Shown here piece after piece: positions 1 through 7,917 of a stretch of 32,932 nucleotides of DNA; the stretch's first letter is position 1; each line of letters starts with the position of its first letter. Below the pieces are notes generated by a model, which was not told the DNA's origin, did no database searches, and was given only the letters and a program-made list of their open reading frames with translations. Location of the stretch: assembly GCA_024711265.1 (NCBI GenBank), contig JANJTG010000091.1:1-32932 (forward strand), in the 5' to 3' direction. A program made the translations under genes and the position numbers. This stretch comes from Bdellovibrio sp. Its GTDB lineage: Bacteria > Bdellovibrionota > Bdellovibrionia > Bdellovibrionales > Bdellovibrionaceae.

Positions 1-828
1 GTTGAGGTTTTGGCTGGCGACAAGTATTTCGGAACCGGTCGAGGAAACCTGGGAGCCGGCCGTATTGAGTATGTCGATGGACTTCACAAGCGCAATCAGG
101 GGTTGTCGAACAAAGAAATAGGAAATCGCCAGAATCACAAGGGTGATCAGGAGAGCCCAAAGCAGAATCGAATAAGTCGTGTTTGTCGCGGCTTGAGCTA
201 CGCGATCCGTGGACGAGGTCACGGCAAAAACTCCGTGAAGTTTTCCGTCCTTCCAGTTTTCCATGGGGTAACCTAAAATGTCTTTGCCGTTTTTCCAGGG
301 GCTATTGGCAGGATTTCCGTGACAGAGCAAGCAGCCTTGAGCTTCGGAAAGGCGAACGGGGCGATAGACGATCACCTCTTTGTCGTTCCCGTCGACAATC
401 TCTTTCAGTTCGGGATTGGCCTCGAACTGCTTTAAGATTTCGTTTTCTTTCTGTGTTGCCATATTTTTTTCTCGACGAGGCTGATCCGAGAAAACGCGAA
501 ATTTATATCCATCACTTTCGGCATTTTCAAAGCCGACTACGATCGAAGCGAAGATGGGAACCTTGCGCAGCAATCTTTTATGTTCCTCTTCGGGGAGTTT
601 GCCATCAGGATATTTGGAGACGGCCAAAGCAAAATCTTGTTCCAGCCCTCCTTGTGTGGCGACATAAGCGCGGATGGATTCAAGACGAGATAAGATGGCT
701 CGGGATTTATCCACGAGTTGATCTCGCCCCTGTTGATGAACTTTGGAGGATGAGATTGCCACGGCCGCAAGAGTACACACGACACAGGACAACGCTACAT
801 TAAGAACGACTTTGCTGCTGAATTTCAT
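1..828 (-). CDS. Methyl-accepting chemotaxis protein with heme-binding sensor (3' part missing)
   Basis: The reverse strand reads open from an ATG at 828 to the window edge, giving 276 residues with the C-terminus cut off. GGAG lies about 6 bases before the start. Residues ~7-26 form a membrane segment. The periplasmic part (~30-215) resembles the DUF3365/Tll0287-like PAS-type sensor and carries a c-type heme motif CLLCH at 166-170. A second membrane segment spans ~219-240, and the protein then enters what looks like the start of a chemoreceptor signalling part (VSSTGSEILVAS). By family it would sense a redox or gas signal through covalent heme and control a CheA kinase. The signalling tip lies outside the window, so a histidine kinase or cyclase output is possible. 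It is divergent from ftsQ. Confidence 0.8.
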   Translation of the reverse strand, partial: MKFSSKVVLNVALSCVVCTLAAVAISSSKVHQQGRDQLVDKSRAILSRLESIRAYVATQGGLEQDFALAVSKYPDGKLPEEEHKRLLRKVPIFASIVVGFENAESDGYKFRVFSDQPRREKNMATQKENEILKQFEANPELKEIVDGNDKEVIVYRPVRLSEAQGCLLCHGNPANSPWKNGKDILGYPMENWKDGKLHGVFAVTSSTDRVAQAATNTTYSILLWALLITLVILAISYFFVRQPLIALVKSIDILNTAGSQVSSTGSEILVASQNLN

Positions 829-850
829 TGTGAGCTCCTTGAATGTCCCC

Positions 851-858
851 CTATCGGG
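851..858 (-). promoter_or_regulatory. Possible sigma-28-like -10 element for the chemoreceptor
   Basis: On the reverse strand CCCGATAG lies 23 bases before the chemoreceptor ATG and resembles the flagellar sigma factor -10 (GCCGATAA). A TTGTATTT about 10 bases further upstream is only a poor match to the -35. The placement suits a motility gene, but the match is weak. Confidence 0.2.
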
Positions 859-884
859 TGGAAAATAGAAATACAACATGGATA

Positions 885-899
885 GAGATTCGCGATCTC
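885..899. promoter_or_regulatory. Short inverted repeat in the chemoreceptor/ftsQ divergent gap
   Basis: GAGAT and ATCTC are separated by 5 bases (TCGCG). They sit in the 202-base gap between two divergent genes, which must hold both promoters. It could be an operator, but arms of 5 bases are near what chance gives. Confidence 0.2.
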
Positions 900-1030
900 A
901 ACAAATAATTGTGAATGCGACAGAGATTCATGGCGGACCTAGGTCTTGTTTTGCCTTCAAGATTTCATTGTTGAAGCGGATCTTGATACTCTAAAAGTCA
1001 CGGCAGCAAAGGATTTGCGGAGACATTTCA

Positions 1031-1777
1031 GTGAAGAAGCTCGCAGTACAACTCATCTTTGGATTTATCGTTCTTCCTCTTTCTTTGGCGGGATCACTTT
1101 ATTATTTAAATCAGCGCGGTTTTTTTAATGTGGCAAATATTGAGGTCGTTCTTGAGGGACACAAGCCCGGACAGGAGCAATTTCTAAGGCCTCACATAGA
1201 AAAACTCGAGGTGGCCCTCGGAAAATATAAAGGGCTTTCACTTTGGAGCATTAAGCTGAGTGCAATTTCTCGCGAAGTATCTTCCTTGAATTGGGTTGAT
1301 GGTTTGAATATCAAACGCAGTTGGCCTGCAACCTTGTCGGTGCGTGTGCAACCTCACGAAGTCAAACTTCTATATATGTCAAAGCAGGGAAAGTTGGTTC
1401 CGATCATTCAAGATGGAAGGTTTTTGGATCCAGTTGAAACTCGCGAAGCTCCCGATGTGGCAATTTTGGAGGGCGAGGTTTTTTCAAAGAAGACGGCTCT
1501 TCGAAAAAAAGCTGTCGACGTTATTGAGCAGATTCCTGCTGAAGGATCATTCAGCAAAAAAACAATTTCTGAAATTCGCTATGACTCGAAAGAAGGTTTT
1601 TGGATGACCATGATCAAGACCGGAATTCAAGTTAAGATGGGCGAAGATCAGATGGCATTGAAGGCCGCAAGAGTCAGCCAAGTTGTTGAGTATCTCGATT
1701 CCCGCCAGTTTGACGCGCGCGTCATAGACGCGAATCTGTCAAAGAAAGTCCTTGTCAGGTTGCGTAAGGATCCCTAA
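1031..1777 (+). CDS. ftsQ: Cell division protein FtsQ/DivIB
   Basis: 248 residues from a GTG start. An in-frame stop at 992-994 rules out a much longer protein, and GGAG about 9 bases upstream supports this start. It has a short cytoplasmic tip, one membrane helix (~4-24) and a periplasmic POTRA domain (~33-108), with a region in which a hydrophobic strand leads to LSVRVQPHEVKLL. The rest matches the FtsQ beta domain in length. FtsQ is a bitopic divisome protein that bridges early and late division proteins (FtsB/FtsL) in the periplasm. It is followed by ftsA and ftsZ as in the classical dcw cluster, but no murein-synthesis gene (murC, murB, ddl) precedes it here. Confidence 0.88.
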   Translation: MKKLAVQLIFGFIVLPLSLAGSLYYLNQRGFFNVANIEVVLEGHKPGQEQFLRPHIEKLEVALGKYKGLSLWSIKLSAISREVSSLNWVDGLNIKRSWPATLSVRVQPHEVKLLYMSKQGKLVPIIQDGRFLDPVETREAPDVAILEGEVFSKKTALRKKAVDVIEQIPAEGSFSKKTISEIRYDSKEGFWMTMIKTGIQVKMGEDQMALKAARVSQVVEYLDSRQFDARVIDANLSKKVLVRLRKDP

Positions 1778-1789
1778 GCTTAAGTCTGG

Positions 1790-1856
1790 AGGACCGATCA
1801 AAGTCCGGCTCAGGTCGCTTTGAAAACCCTTTAAAATGATTTTAATCGGTGGTCCT
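1790..1856. promoter_or_regulatory. ftsQ-ftsA gap with imperfect inverted repeat and weak promoter-like boxes
   Basis: The 114-base gap holds ACCGAT (1793-1798) and ATCGGT (1845-1850). These are extended outward by AGG...CCT with a 3-base bulge. TTGAAA at 1820-1825 could be a -35 box, but TAATCG 17 bases on is a poor -10. A secondary promoter for ftsAZ is plausible but not shown. Confidence 0.25.
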
Positions 1857-1891
1857 ACAACATTAGTTTAAGCATCCGTGAGGACTTAAGG

Positions 1892-3142
1892 ATGAGTACA
1901 TCAAAACCGAAAGCATCGGTATTGGCTGGTTTGGACATTGGTTCTACCAAGGTCTCTTTTGTGATCGGAACAGTCAATCCCGACGGAAAAATAGAAGTGG
2001 CCGGAGTCGGCACAGCTCCTAATACAGGCATTCGCCAGGGTGTCGTGGTTAATATTGAAGCCACCACCGAATCCATTAAGAAAGCTAAAGAAGAAGCAGA
2101 ACTCATGTCAGGCTACTCCGTTTCTGAAGTGTGGGTGGGCGTCGCAGGTACGCACATCTCCTCTTTTGATTCTAAAGGAATGGTGGCCATTAAAAATCGT
2201 GAGGTCACAGCTTCCGAAATTGATCGTGTGATCGAAGCGGCGAAAGCGGTTGCGGTTCCAGCGGATCGCACCGTTTTGCATGTCTTGCCTCGCGAGTTTA
2301 AAGTCGATGGACAAGATGGCATCACGGATCCTATTGGTATGTCGGGCATCCGTTTGGAAGCCAATGTTCATATCGTCACTGGTGGGCAAAGCGCCATTAA
2401 CAACACCGTGAAGTGTGTTGAAAAAGCGGGTCTTAAGATCGCAGGCCTTGTGTTAACGCAGTTGGCATCAGCAACGGCTGTTATTTCAAATGACGAAAAG
2501 AACTTAGGCGTGTGCGTGGTCGACATGGGCGGCGGGGCATGTAACGCTTTGTACTTTGTAAATGGAAGTGTGGCGCATTCATCGACAATTCCGGTGGGCG
2601 GCCAGCACTTTACTCACGACGTGGCGGTGGGACTTCGCACTCCGCAGTTCGCCGCTGAGGATCTTAAAAAGAAGTATGGCTGTGCCATGGCTTCTATGGT
2701 GAATGAAAACGAAACTATCGAAGTTGAAGGAGTCGGCGGAAGAAAATCACGCGTGATTCCTCGCAAGGACTTGGCGGATGTGATCGAAGCTCGCGCAGAG
2801 GAAACTCTGAACTTGATCGCGAATGACATCCGTATGAGTGGATTGATGCCGATGTTGGGGTCGGGAATCGTTCTTACTGGGGGCGCAAGCCAACTGGACG
2901 GACTGGTTGAGATGGGTGAGTTTATTTTTGATATTCCAGTTCGTCGAGGCGCGCCTCGCGAAATTGGTGGGTTGACTGATGTTGTGAAGGCTGGAGAGTT
3001 CGCGGCAGCAGTTGGACTTTTGTTGCATGCTTTGGGGCAGCGTAAGGATCTGCTTCATAATCAACAACAAGAGGTCAACCTGGGTGAGTCGTTGGACGGC
3101 ATCACGAAGAAGATCAAAGATTTTTTTGGACAGATTTTTTAA
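1892..3142 (+). CDS. ftsA: Cell division protein FtsA
   Basis: 416 residues, the usual FtsA length. It shows the actin-fold ATP-binding elements: phosphate-1 loop GLDIGSTK (13-20), phosphate-2 VVDMGGGA (209-216) and adenosine loop GSGIVLTGGA (323-332). The C-terminus (KKIKDFFGQIF) can form the amphipathic helix that tethers FtsA to the inner membrane. FtsA polymerises on the membrane, anchors FtsZ through its C-terminal peptide and activates septal wall synthesis. GAGGA about 9 bases before the ATG serves as ribosome binding site. ftsZ begins 35 bases downstream. Confidence 0.96.
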   Translation: MSTSKPKASVLAGLDIGSTKVSFVIGTVNPDGKIEVAGVGTAPNTGIRQGVVVNIEATTESIKKAKEEAELMSGYSVSEVWVGVAGTHISSFDSKGMVAIKNREVTASEIDRVIEAAKAVAVPADRTVLHVLPREFKVDGQDGITDPIGMSGIRLEANVHIVTGGQSAINNTVKCVEKAGLKIAGLVLTQLASATAVISNDEKNLGVCVVDMGGGACNALYFVNGSVAHSSTIPVGGQHFTHDVAVGLRTPQFAAEDLKKKYGCAMASMVNENETIEVEGVGGRKSRVIPRKDLADVIEARAEETLNLIANDIRMSGLMPMLGSGIVLTGGASQLDGLVEMGEFIFDIPVRRGAPREIGGLTDVVKAGEFAAAVGLLLHALGQRKDLLHNQQQEVNLGESLDGITKKIKDFFGQIF

Positions 3143-3177
3143 TTTTATCGGGTGAGTAGATCGTAGGGGAGGATCAA

Positions 3178-4824
3178 ATGTTTGAGTTGGAAGAGAATAT
3201 CAATATCGGAGCTAATATTAAAGTCGTTGGTGTCGGTGGCGGCGGTAGTAACGCGGTTTCCACGATGATCGAATCCAACATGAGTGGTGTTGAGTTCATC
3301 GTAGCTAATACAGATATTCAAGCTTTGAATGCCAACAAGGCTCCCAATAAAATTCAGTTGGGTCTTGATCTAACAAAAGGTTTGGGCGCAGGTGCGAATC
3401 CAGATGTGGGTCGTAGAGCGGCGATCGAATCGTACAATGAAATTGTTGAGAAATTGGAAGGCTCGGACATGGTTTTCGTCACTGCGGGTATGGGTGGCGG
3501 AACCGGGACTGGTGGCGCTCCGATTGTTGCGAAGATTGCGCGCGAACTTGGCGCTTTGACAATCGGTGTGGTCACTAAGCCCTTCCTGTTCGAAGGAAAA
3601 AAACGTGGCAAACATGCGGAAGCTGGTTTGCAAGATCTTAAAGAGAACGTTGATACTTTGATCGTGATCCCGAATCAAAAGTTGCTTTCTATCGCGGCAG
3701 AAAAAACTCCTCTTCTTGAGACCTTCAAAAAAGCGGACGAAGTTCTTTTACAGGCCGTAAAAGGTATTTCGGACCTTATCAATATCCGCGGTTTGATCAA
3801 CTTGGACTTTGCGGATATCCGCACTGTGATGTCCTCTAAAGGCATTGCAATCATGGGAACTGGAGCTGCCAAAGGTGAAAACCGCGCAGTGGAAGCGGCG
3901 ACAGCGGCGATCTCTTCTCCTCTTCTTGAAAATGTTAAAATTGACGGTGCTACTGGTATCATTATCAATGTGACAGGCGGTTCGGATCTTTCTTTGTATG
4001 AAGTGAACGAAGCTTCAACATTGATTACTGAAGCGGCCCACGAAGATGCCGAGATCATTTTCGGTGCTGTGATCGATGATAGCATGGGCGATGAGGTTCG
4101 TGTGACGGTGATCGCGACAGGTTTTGATTCTCACGATGTGAAACTTGTGAACGACATGGCTCAAGTTAATCAAATGCAGAATTTCTTGAACCAACAAACG
4201 GCTCAGTTTGCGAACATGAACAACATGGGCATGAACAACATGAACATGGGTATGCAGATGCCGCAAATGCCGGTGATGCCAACCATGCCGCAGATGCCAC
4301 AAATGCCTCAGTTCCCCCAGATGCCCGTAATGCCGACAATGCCTCAGATGCCACAAATGGCGCCTGTAGAGTTGCCTCCCATCGCGGCGGTGCAATCTCA
4401 AGTGATGAACTTTACAACTCAACCTCAGCAAACTGAGGTTTCTCTGGTGACTGAAACGGTGGTTGTTCCTCCGGTAGCTCCGGTGACACCGCAGATGGCG
4501 CAACAGGCGGCACAAAATGTGATGCCTCAGGCTCCACAACAGACTCAGGAAGTCGCAACTCCGATTCAACCACAAGTTGAAACGGCGGTTTCTCCTCGCG
4601 ATATGTTGTTGGCAAAAGCTCGTGCTTTCAAAGAAAGCCAAGATCTGAAAGCTCGCCACAACAATCCAGAGCAGTTGTCTATGAACGTAGATCATGAGCA
4701 ACAGTCTTTGGAGGAAGCTCGTCGTATGGCGCGTGAGGTTTTGAGCTCTCCATTCTCTAGCCAAAACCTTGAAGTTCCTGCTTTCATCCGCAAGAAACAA
4801 GGTTTTGATTTGAATAAAGAATAG
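3178..4824 (+). CDS. ftsZ: Cell division GTPase FtsZ with long Met/Pro/Gln-rich linker
   Basis: 548 residues, well above the roughly 350-400 of most FtsZ proteins. The GTPase core is complete: nucleotide-binding GVGGGGSNA (18-26), tubulin signature [10 protein letters not shown] (106-115) and T7 loop NLDFAD (208-213) that completes the active site of the next subunit. From about residue 330 a long linker follows, with Asn/Met runs, an 18-residue duplicated Met-Pro-Gln block (361-396) and Val/Pro/Gln-rich sequence. The conserved C-terminal peptide EVPAFIRKK (532-540), which binds FtsA, is intact. FtsZ forms the Z ring. GGGGAGG 6 bases before the ATG is a strong ribosome binding site. Confidence 0.97.
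   Translation: MFELEENINIGANIKVVGVGGGGSNAVSTMIESNMSGVEFIVANTDIQALNANKAPNKIQLGLDLTKGLGAGANPDVGRRAAIESYNEIVEKLEGSDMVFVTAGMGGGTGTGGAPIVAKIARELGALTIGVVTKPFLFEGKKRGKHAEAGLQDLKENVDTLIVIPNQKLLSIAAEKTPLLETFKKADEVLLQAVKGISDLINIRGLINLDFADIRTVMSSKGIAIMGTGAAKGENRAVEAATAAISSPLLENVKIDGATGIIINVTGGSDLSLYEVNEASTLITEAAHEDAEIIFGAVIDDSMGDEVRVTVIATGFDSHDVKLVNDMAQVNQMQNFLNQQTAQFANMNNMGMNNMNMGMQMPQMPVMPTMPQMPQMPQFPQMPVMPTMPQMPQMAPVELPPIAAVQSQVMNFTTQPQQTEVSLVTETVVVPPVAPVTPQMAQQAAQNVMPQAPQQTQEVATPIQPQVETAVSPRDMLLAKARAFKESQDLKARHNNPEQLSMNVDHEQQSLEEARRMAREVLSSPFSSQNLEVPAFIRKKQGFDLNKE
4258..4365 (+). repeat. Two 54-base tandem repeats inside the ftsZ linker
   Basis: Units 4258-4311 and 4312-4365 each encode 18 residues around [15 protein letters not shown]. 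They differ at several third codon positions and at the unit edges (MPQ or FPQ at the start, MPQ or MAP at the end). The duplication is therefore not recent, and the peptide sequence seems better kept than the DNA. Confidence 0.85.
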
Positions 4825-5582
4825 TGGAAGCCTGGTTTTTATCTGACATCCACTTAAAGTCCGCTGAAGAGCGCAATGGGAAAATCCTGTTGCGCTTTTT
4901 GCGTTCTTTGCTGGAACGAAATCCAAAGGAAATTCATCTCTTTATGTTGGGGGATATTTTTGATCTTTGGGTCGGGGGCCACTCTTTTTTTGCCAACAAG
5001 TTTAAGGACCACATTGAGGCCTTGCGGGCGCTCAAAGCAGCGGGTGCGCGCATTACCTATATTGAGGGGAATCACGATGTCCATATCGAAGGTTTTTTTC
5101 AAAAAAGATTGGGCATCGAGGTTTTTGTGGAGGCTCAGTATTACGAAATTGATGGCCTTCGCATTCGTTGTGAGCACGGTGATTTAATTAACTTGGAAGA
5201 CACCAAGTATCTTAAGTATCGCAGTATTATTCGTCATCCCTATGTTAAGCCTTTGGGAAATCTTCTGCCTGGCCGCTTTTGGGATCACATCGGAAACAAG
5301 GCCAGTGCGAAGAGTCGTCAATACAGCGGACGCCATGTTGCGGGGAAAGAAACCCAACTTATTCAGATGATTCGGGCCCATGTTCAGAGGGCCTATATAG
5401 AAAAGCCTTTTGATCTTATTATTTCAGGCCACATGCACGTCTTTGATGATCATATTGTGGATGTGGATGGGCGGAAGGTTCGATCAGTCAATCTGGGCTC
5501 GTGGTTTGGAGAGCATGTGAAGGTTTTCTGTGTTCGTCAGGGCCAAGGTGAGTGGGTTTATCTTCCTGCCTTAGAGCAATAG
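4824..5582 (+). CDS. LpxH-like UDP-2,3-diacylglucosamine diphosphatase
   Basis: 252 residues, GTG start whose G is the last base of the ftsZ stop codon, so translation is probably coupled. It has the calcineurin-like metallophosphoesterase blocks: SDIHL (D8, H10), GDIFD (D44), GNHD (N83, H84), EHGD and SGHMHV. Block spacing and length fit LpxH (about 240 residues), which hydrolyses UDP-2,3-diacylglucosamine to lipid X and UMP in lipid A synthesis on the inner face of the inner membrane. GHMH replaces the more common GHTH. A different phosphoesterase of the same fold remains possible. The last 25 bases overlap the convergent phosphatase gene. Confidence 0.78.
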   Translation: MEAWFLSDIHLKSAEERNGKILLRFLRSLLERNPKEIHLFMLGDIFDLWVGGHSFFANKFKDHIEALRALKAAGARITYIEGNHDVHIEGFFQKRLGIEVFVEAQYYEIDGLRIRCEHGDLINLEDTKYLKYRSIIRHPYVKPLGNLLPGRFWDHIGNKASAKSRQYSGRHVAGKETQLIQMIRAHVQRAYIEKPFDLIISGHMHVFDDHIVDVDGRKVRSVNLGSWFGEHVKVFCVRQGQGEWVYLPALEQ

Positions 5583-6262
5583 AAAGAATGGATCGTCATT
5601 TTCAACTGCGGTTCCTGATCGCAGAGAGATTCGTCCAGGGGTTTTCCGCGGCGTTTGCTTTCTTCAAGGAGAAGAGCCATCTTAAGATACATCGGGGTCA
5701 GTGTTTCGCGAATTTTGAGAACCACGTCACGGTAGGGTTTGTTGGGATTCCCGGCCTCATAACCTCGGGCACAAAGTTCCTTTTCTACAGATTCAGAGGC
5801 CGATAAGTAGGTTCCGGCCCAAATTCCCCAGAGACCCGAAAGGTATCCTGTGCGATCTTCGCCTACAGTGCAGTGGAAGTAGAGGCTTTTGTTATCTGCA
5901 ACAGCTTGTTCTAAGGTGCGCAGGGCTTGAATCGTCATGGTGCAAGAGCTTTTAAAGTCGGTGAGATCCTTCCAAGGAAAGGCGATATGAGTGATGGAGT
6001 TTGCGGGGACGCCCATTTTTTTAAGAAGCTCTTGTTCTTTGCGAACTTCGCCTTTGGTATCGATTTTAAAAATCAAAAATTCAGAAACTCCCAGATCTAA
6101 TAATTCTTGAAACTGTTTTTGCGTGGCGGGGGCTCGACCGCGAATCAAGGAGGCCTCTTGTTCTTGAGAGATGATATGTGCGTTGGGAATGGAACTGCCT
6201 TTGAGGGCCGCGAAAGAAGGGCCACTGGCGAAGAAGAGAAGGGAGATAAGAAGTGTTTTCAT
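5558..6262 (-). CDS. Secreted tyrosine/dual-specificity-type phosphatase
   Basis: 234 residues with a cleavable signal peptide (~1-18, ending SFA-A). It has the cysteine phosphatase signature HCTVGEDRTG at 130-139 (nucleophile C131, phosphate-binding R137), and a candidate general-acid Asp lies in the WKDLTDF stretch upstream. The fold resembles the dual-specificity/inositol-phosphatase group found in bacteria. It would act in the periplasm or outside the cell on phosphoproteins, phosphoinositols or other phosphoesters; the substrate is unknown. The 3' end overlaps the convergent lpxH-like gene by 25 bases. The ribosome binding site (AAGAAG) is weak. Confidence 0.72.
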   Translation of the reverse strand: MKTLLISLLFFASGPSFAALKGSSIPNAHIISQEQEASLIRGRAPATQKQFQELLDLGVSEFLIFKIDTKGEVRKEQELLKKMGVPANSITHIAFPWKDLTDFKSSCTMTIQALRTLEQAVADNKSLYFHCTVGEDRTGYLSGLWGIWAGTYLSASESVEKELCARGYEAGNPNKPYRDVVLKIRETLTPMYLKMALLLEESKRRGKPLDESLCDQEPQLKMTIHSFYCSKAGR

Positions 6263-6386
6263 GGGCTTCTTATAGGCCGGTTTTAATAGAAGAGGAAATC
6301 AGGGTTATAAAAGTTATTATTCTTTTAAGGAATATAAATTGAGACATTATTCAATAAGATCGAGGGCGTTTGTCGTTCAGATTAAT

Positions 6387-6416
6387 AAAAAAGGCCTTCC
6401 CTGGGAAGGCCCTTTT
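6387..6416 (-). terminator. Rho-independent terminator, usable in both directions
   Basis: GGCCTTCC (6393-6400) pairs with GGAAGGCC (6404-6411) around a CTG loop. An A run lies on the left and a T run on the right, so either strand ends in U's. It sits just past the stop of the barrel gene at 6440-7189. Confidence 0.85.
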
Positions 6417-6439
6417 TATATCTACTAACTAAAGAAATG

Positions 6440-7189
6440 TTAGAAGTTCATCGTATAGCCAATAAGTCCTTGAACGCCCGACGTGGTTGTCTTTAAGTCC
6501 GAGTTGTTTCTTTCCACTTCGCTGGAACCTCCGCATTGACTGATGCCTGGAATGTCACCCGCAGAACAGTTGCCGCCAGTGGTAAGGTTTCTTTCAATGG
6601 GCATATAACGAAGATTTCCTTCAACAGTCAGGCAGTGAGAATCGGTAAAACAGAAATCAACTCCGATACCACCCATGGCGCCAAAAGCGCTTCCTTTGAA
6701 ATCAAGATTTTTAGCTCCAGCCGAAATAGAGCCACTTAAACTTCCATACCCCAAACCCGTTTGCATATAGAACTTGATGAAAGAATTTTCCAAGGGATAG
6801 AGGCGGAAGATCGGGAAGACCGTGTAGCCAGTGAGTTTGTAATCGTAACTGCCAGCCGTGCCGCCGGAGCCATCCGTGCTTTGCATGAAATAAGAAGGGC
6901 GGAAGACGAAGGCGTACATCGTGCCGCTAAAACGATAGCTCCAGTTCGCATAAAATTCCCAGGCACTGCCCAGAGTTTTGATATTGGCGCCGGTGTTGAT
7001 GGCGTCGTCAATGGCACCGTTCAGATCATCTTGTCCTGCAGAAACCGTCGAGATTCCCAGGCCGATGGCCATGTCACCAGACAGACCACGTCCGCCCCCT
7101 CTTCTTTGTGCATTTGCATCTTGGGCTGTGAAAACAGAAATAATAAGAACAGTCGATAAGAATAGACCCACTTTATTCAAAGTTCTCAT
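6440..7189 (-). CDS. Outer-membrane beta-barrel protein
   Basis: 249 residues with a signal peptide (~1-27, ending ANA-Q) followed by an Arg/Gly-rich patch RRGGGRG. The rest alternates hydrophobic and polar residues with aromatic girdles, and the chain ends in Phe (GYTMNF), as typical of BAM substrates. It resembles the small OmpW/OmpA-like barrel families. One Cys pair in FCFTDSHC and another around NCSAG...SQC could form loop disulfides. Function is unknown: an adhesin, small porin or structural barrel are all possible. AGGAGG 8 bases before the ATG is strong. It has its own leader and terminator, so it is probably expressed alone at high level. Confidence 0.72.
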   Translation of the reverse strand: MRTLNKVGLFLSTVLIISVFTAQDANAQRRGGGRGLSGDMAIGLGISTVSAGQDDLNGAIDDAINTGANIKTLGSAWEFYANWSYRFSGTMYAFVFRPSYFMQSTDGSGGTAGSYDYKLTGYTVFPIFRLYPLENSFIKFYMQTGLGYGSLSGSISAGAKNLDFKGSAFGAMGGIGVDFCFTDSHCLTVEGNLRYMPIERNLTTGGNCSAGDIPGISQCGGSSEVERNNSDLKTTTSGVQGLIGYTMNF

Positions 7190-7206
7190 GGAAGATCCTC
7201 CTGATC

Positions 7207-7268
7207 CGAGAGTGAGTTAGACTCTATTAGAATCTTTTAATAAAGACTCTCGAGCAACCATCATTATA
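7207..7268 (-). promoter_or_regulatory. Promoter and structured leader of the barrel gene
   Basis: A perfect TATAAT -10 lies at 7263-7268 on the reverse strand; no good -35 is seen. The ~65-base leader contains CGAGAGT (7246-7252) and ACTCTCG (7207-7213), a perfect 7-bp stem that closes a 32-base loop just before the AGGAGG ribosome binding site. Confidence 0.45.
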
Positions 7269-7352
7269 CACCTTTTAGACAAAGGACGAGGCGATCTTTC
7301 GTCCAGGGATTAAAACTGAGACAAAGCAATCCCCATATGAGATTCTGATTTT

Positions 7353-7901
7353 ATGAAACATTTAGAAGAAAAAACGCTGTCTTCAAAGCAGATATTTCGC
7401 GGTCGCTATTTGAAAATTGAACAGGACGAAGTGCAAGCTCCTGATGGAAAAATCTATGTGCGAGAATACATTCTTCATCCGGGGGCTGCGATGATGATTC
7501 CTCTTTTGCCGAATGGGAATGTGGTGATGATTCATCAGTATCGTCATGCTGTTAAGCAGGTGTTTTTGGAATTTCCGGCTGGGAAAAGGGATCATGCCGA
7601 AGAAACTCTTCTGACGGCACAGAGAGAACTTAAAGAAGAAACTGGCTATGAGGCCAAAGAGTGGAAACTCTTAACAACAATTCATCCTGTTATCGGATAC
7701 TCCAACGAACATATTGATCTTTATTTAGCGAAAGATTTAACGTTGAGCCAACAGCAGTTGGATCATGGTGAATTTATTGAGGTCATCGAGGTAAAGCCCG
7801 AAGACCTCATGAGATATGTTCGCGACGGAAAAGTCAGCGATGTGAAGACTCAAATTGGCGCCTTTTGGCTTGATAAAATACTACGTGGAGAGTGGAATTG
7901 A
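7353..7901 (+). CDS. Nudix hydrolase, ADP-ribose pyrophosphatase type
   Basis: 182 residues, typical for the ADP-ribose pyrophosphatase (NudF-like) family. The Nudix box is perfect: G77, E83, REL (91-93), EE (95-96) and G98. The region just before it ([16 protein letters not shown]) matches the ADP-ribose subfamily. It would hydrolyse ADP-ribose or related sugar nucleotides to AMP and a sugar phosphate in the cytoplasm. The ribosome binding site is weak. Aconitase begins 16 bases after its stop, so the two are probably co-transcribed. Confidence 0.85.
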   Translation: MKHLEEKTLSSKQIFRGRYLKIEQDEVQAPDGKIYVREYILHPGAAMMIPLLPNGNVVMIHQYRHAVKQVFLEFPAGKRDHAEETLLTAQRELKEETGYEAKEWKLLTTIHPVIGYSNEHIDLYLAKDLTLSQQQLDHGEFIEVIEVKPEDLMRYVRDGKVSDVKTQIGAFWLDKILRGEWN

Positions 7902-7916
7902 GAGGGGGGACCCTCT
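7901..7916 (+). promoter_or_regulatory. Hairpin over the aconitase ribosome binding site
   Basis: AGAGGG (7901-7906) and CCCTCT (7911-7916) form a perfect 6-bp stem with a GGGA loop, ending one base before the ATG. The purine-rich ribosome binding site lies in the stem and loop, so folding would limit initiation. Confidence 0.5.
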
Positions 7917-7917
7917 T

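Noticed and set aside
183-803. 206-codon forward ORF across the chemoreceptor
   Set aside because: It lies opposite the reverse-strand heme sensor, which has a signal segment, heme motif and membrane helices. The forward reading is Arg-rich with no domain.
3370-3678. Antisense ORF within ftsZ
   Set aside because: It is the shadow of a highly conserved GTPase core and has no independent support.
4258-4365. Possible CRISPR-like or minisatellite array
   Set aside because: Only two in-frame 54-base units without spacers; they are a coding repeat of the FtsZ linker.
4015-4926. 303-codon reverse ORF opposite ftsZ
   Set aside because: It is a His/Arg/Leu-rich mirror of the repetitive Met-Pro-Gln linker of FtsZ, with no motif and no ribosome binding site of note.
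7855-7917. N-terminal extension of aconitase from the TTG at 7855
   Set aside because: It lies within the Nudix gene, lacks similarity to AcnA, and a better ATG with a ribosome binding site follows.
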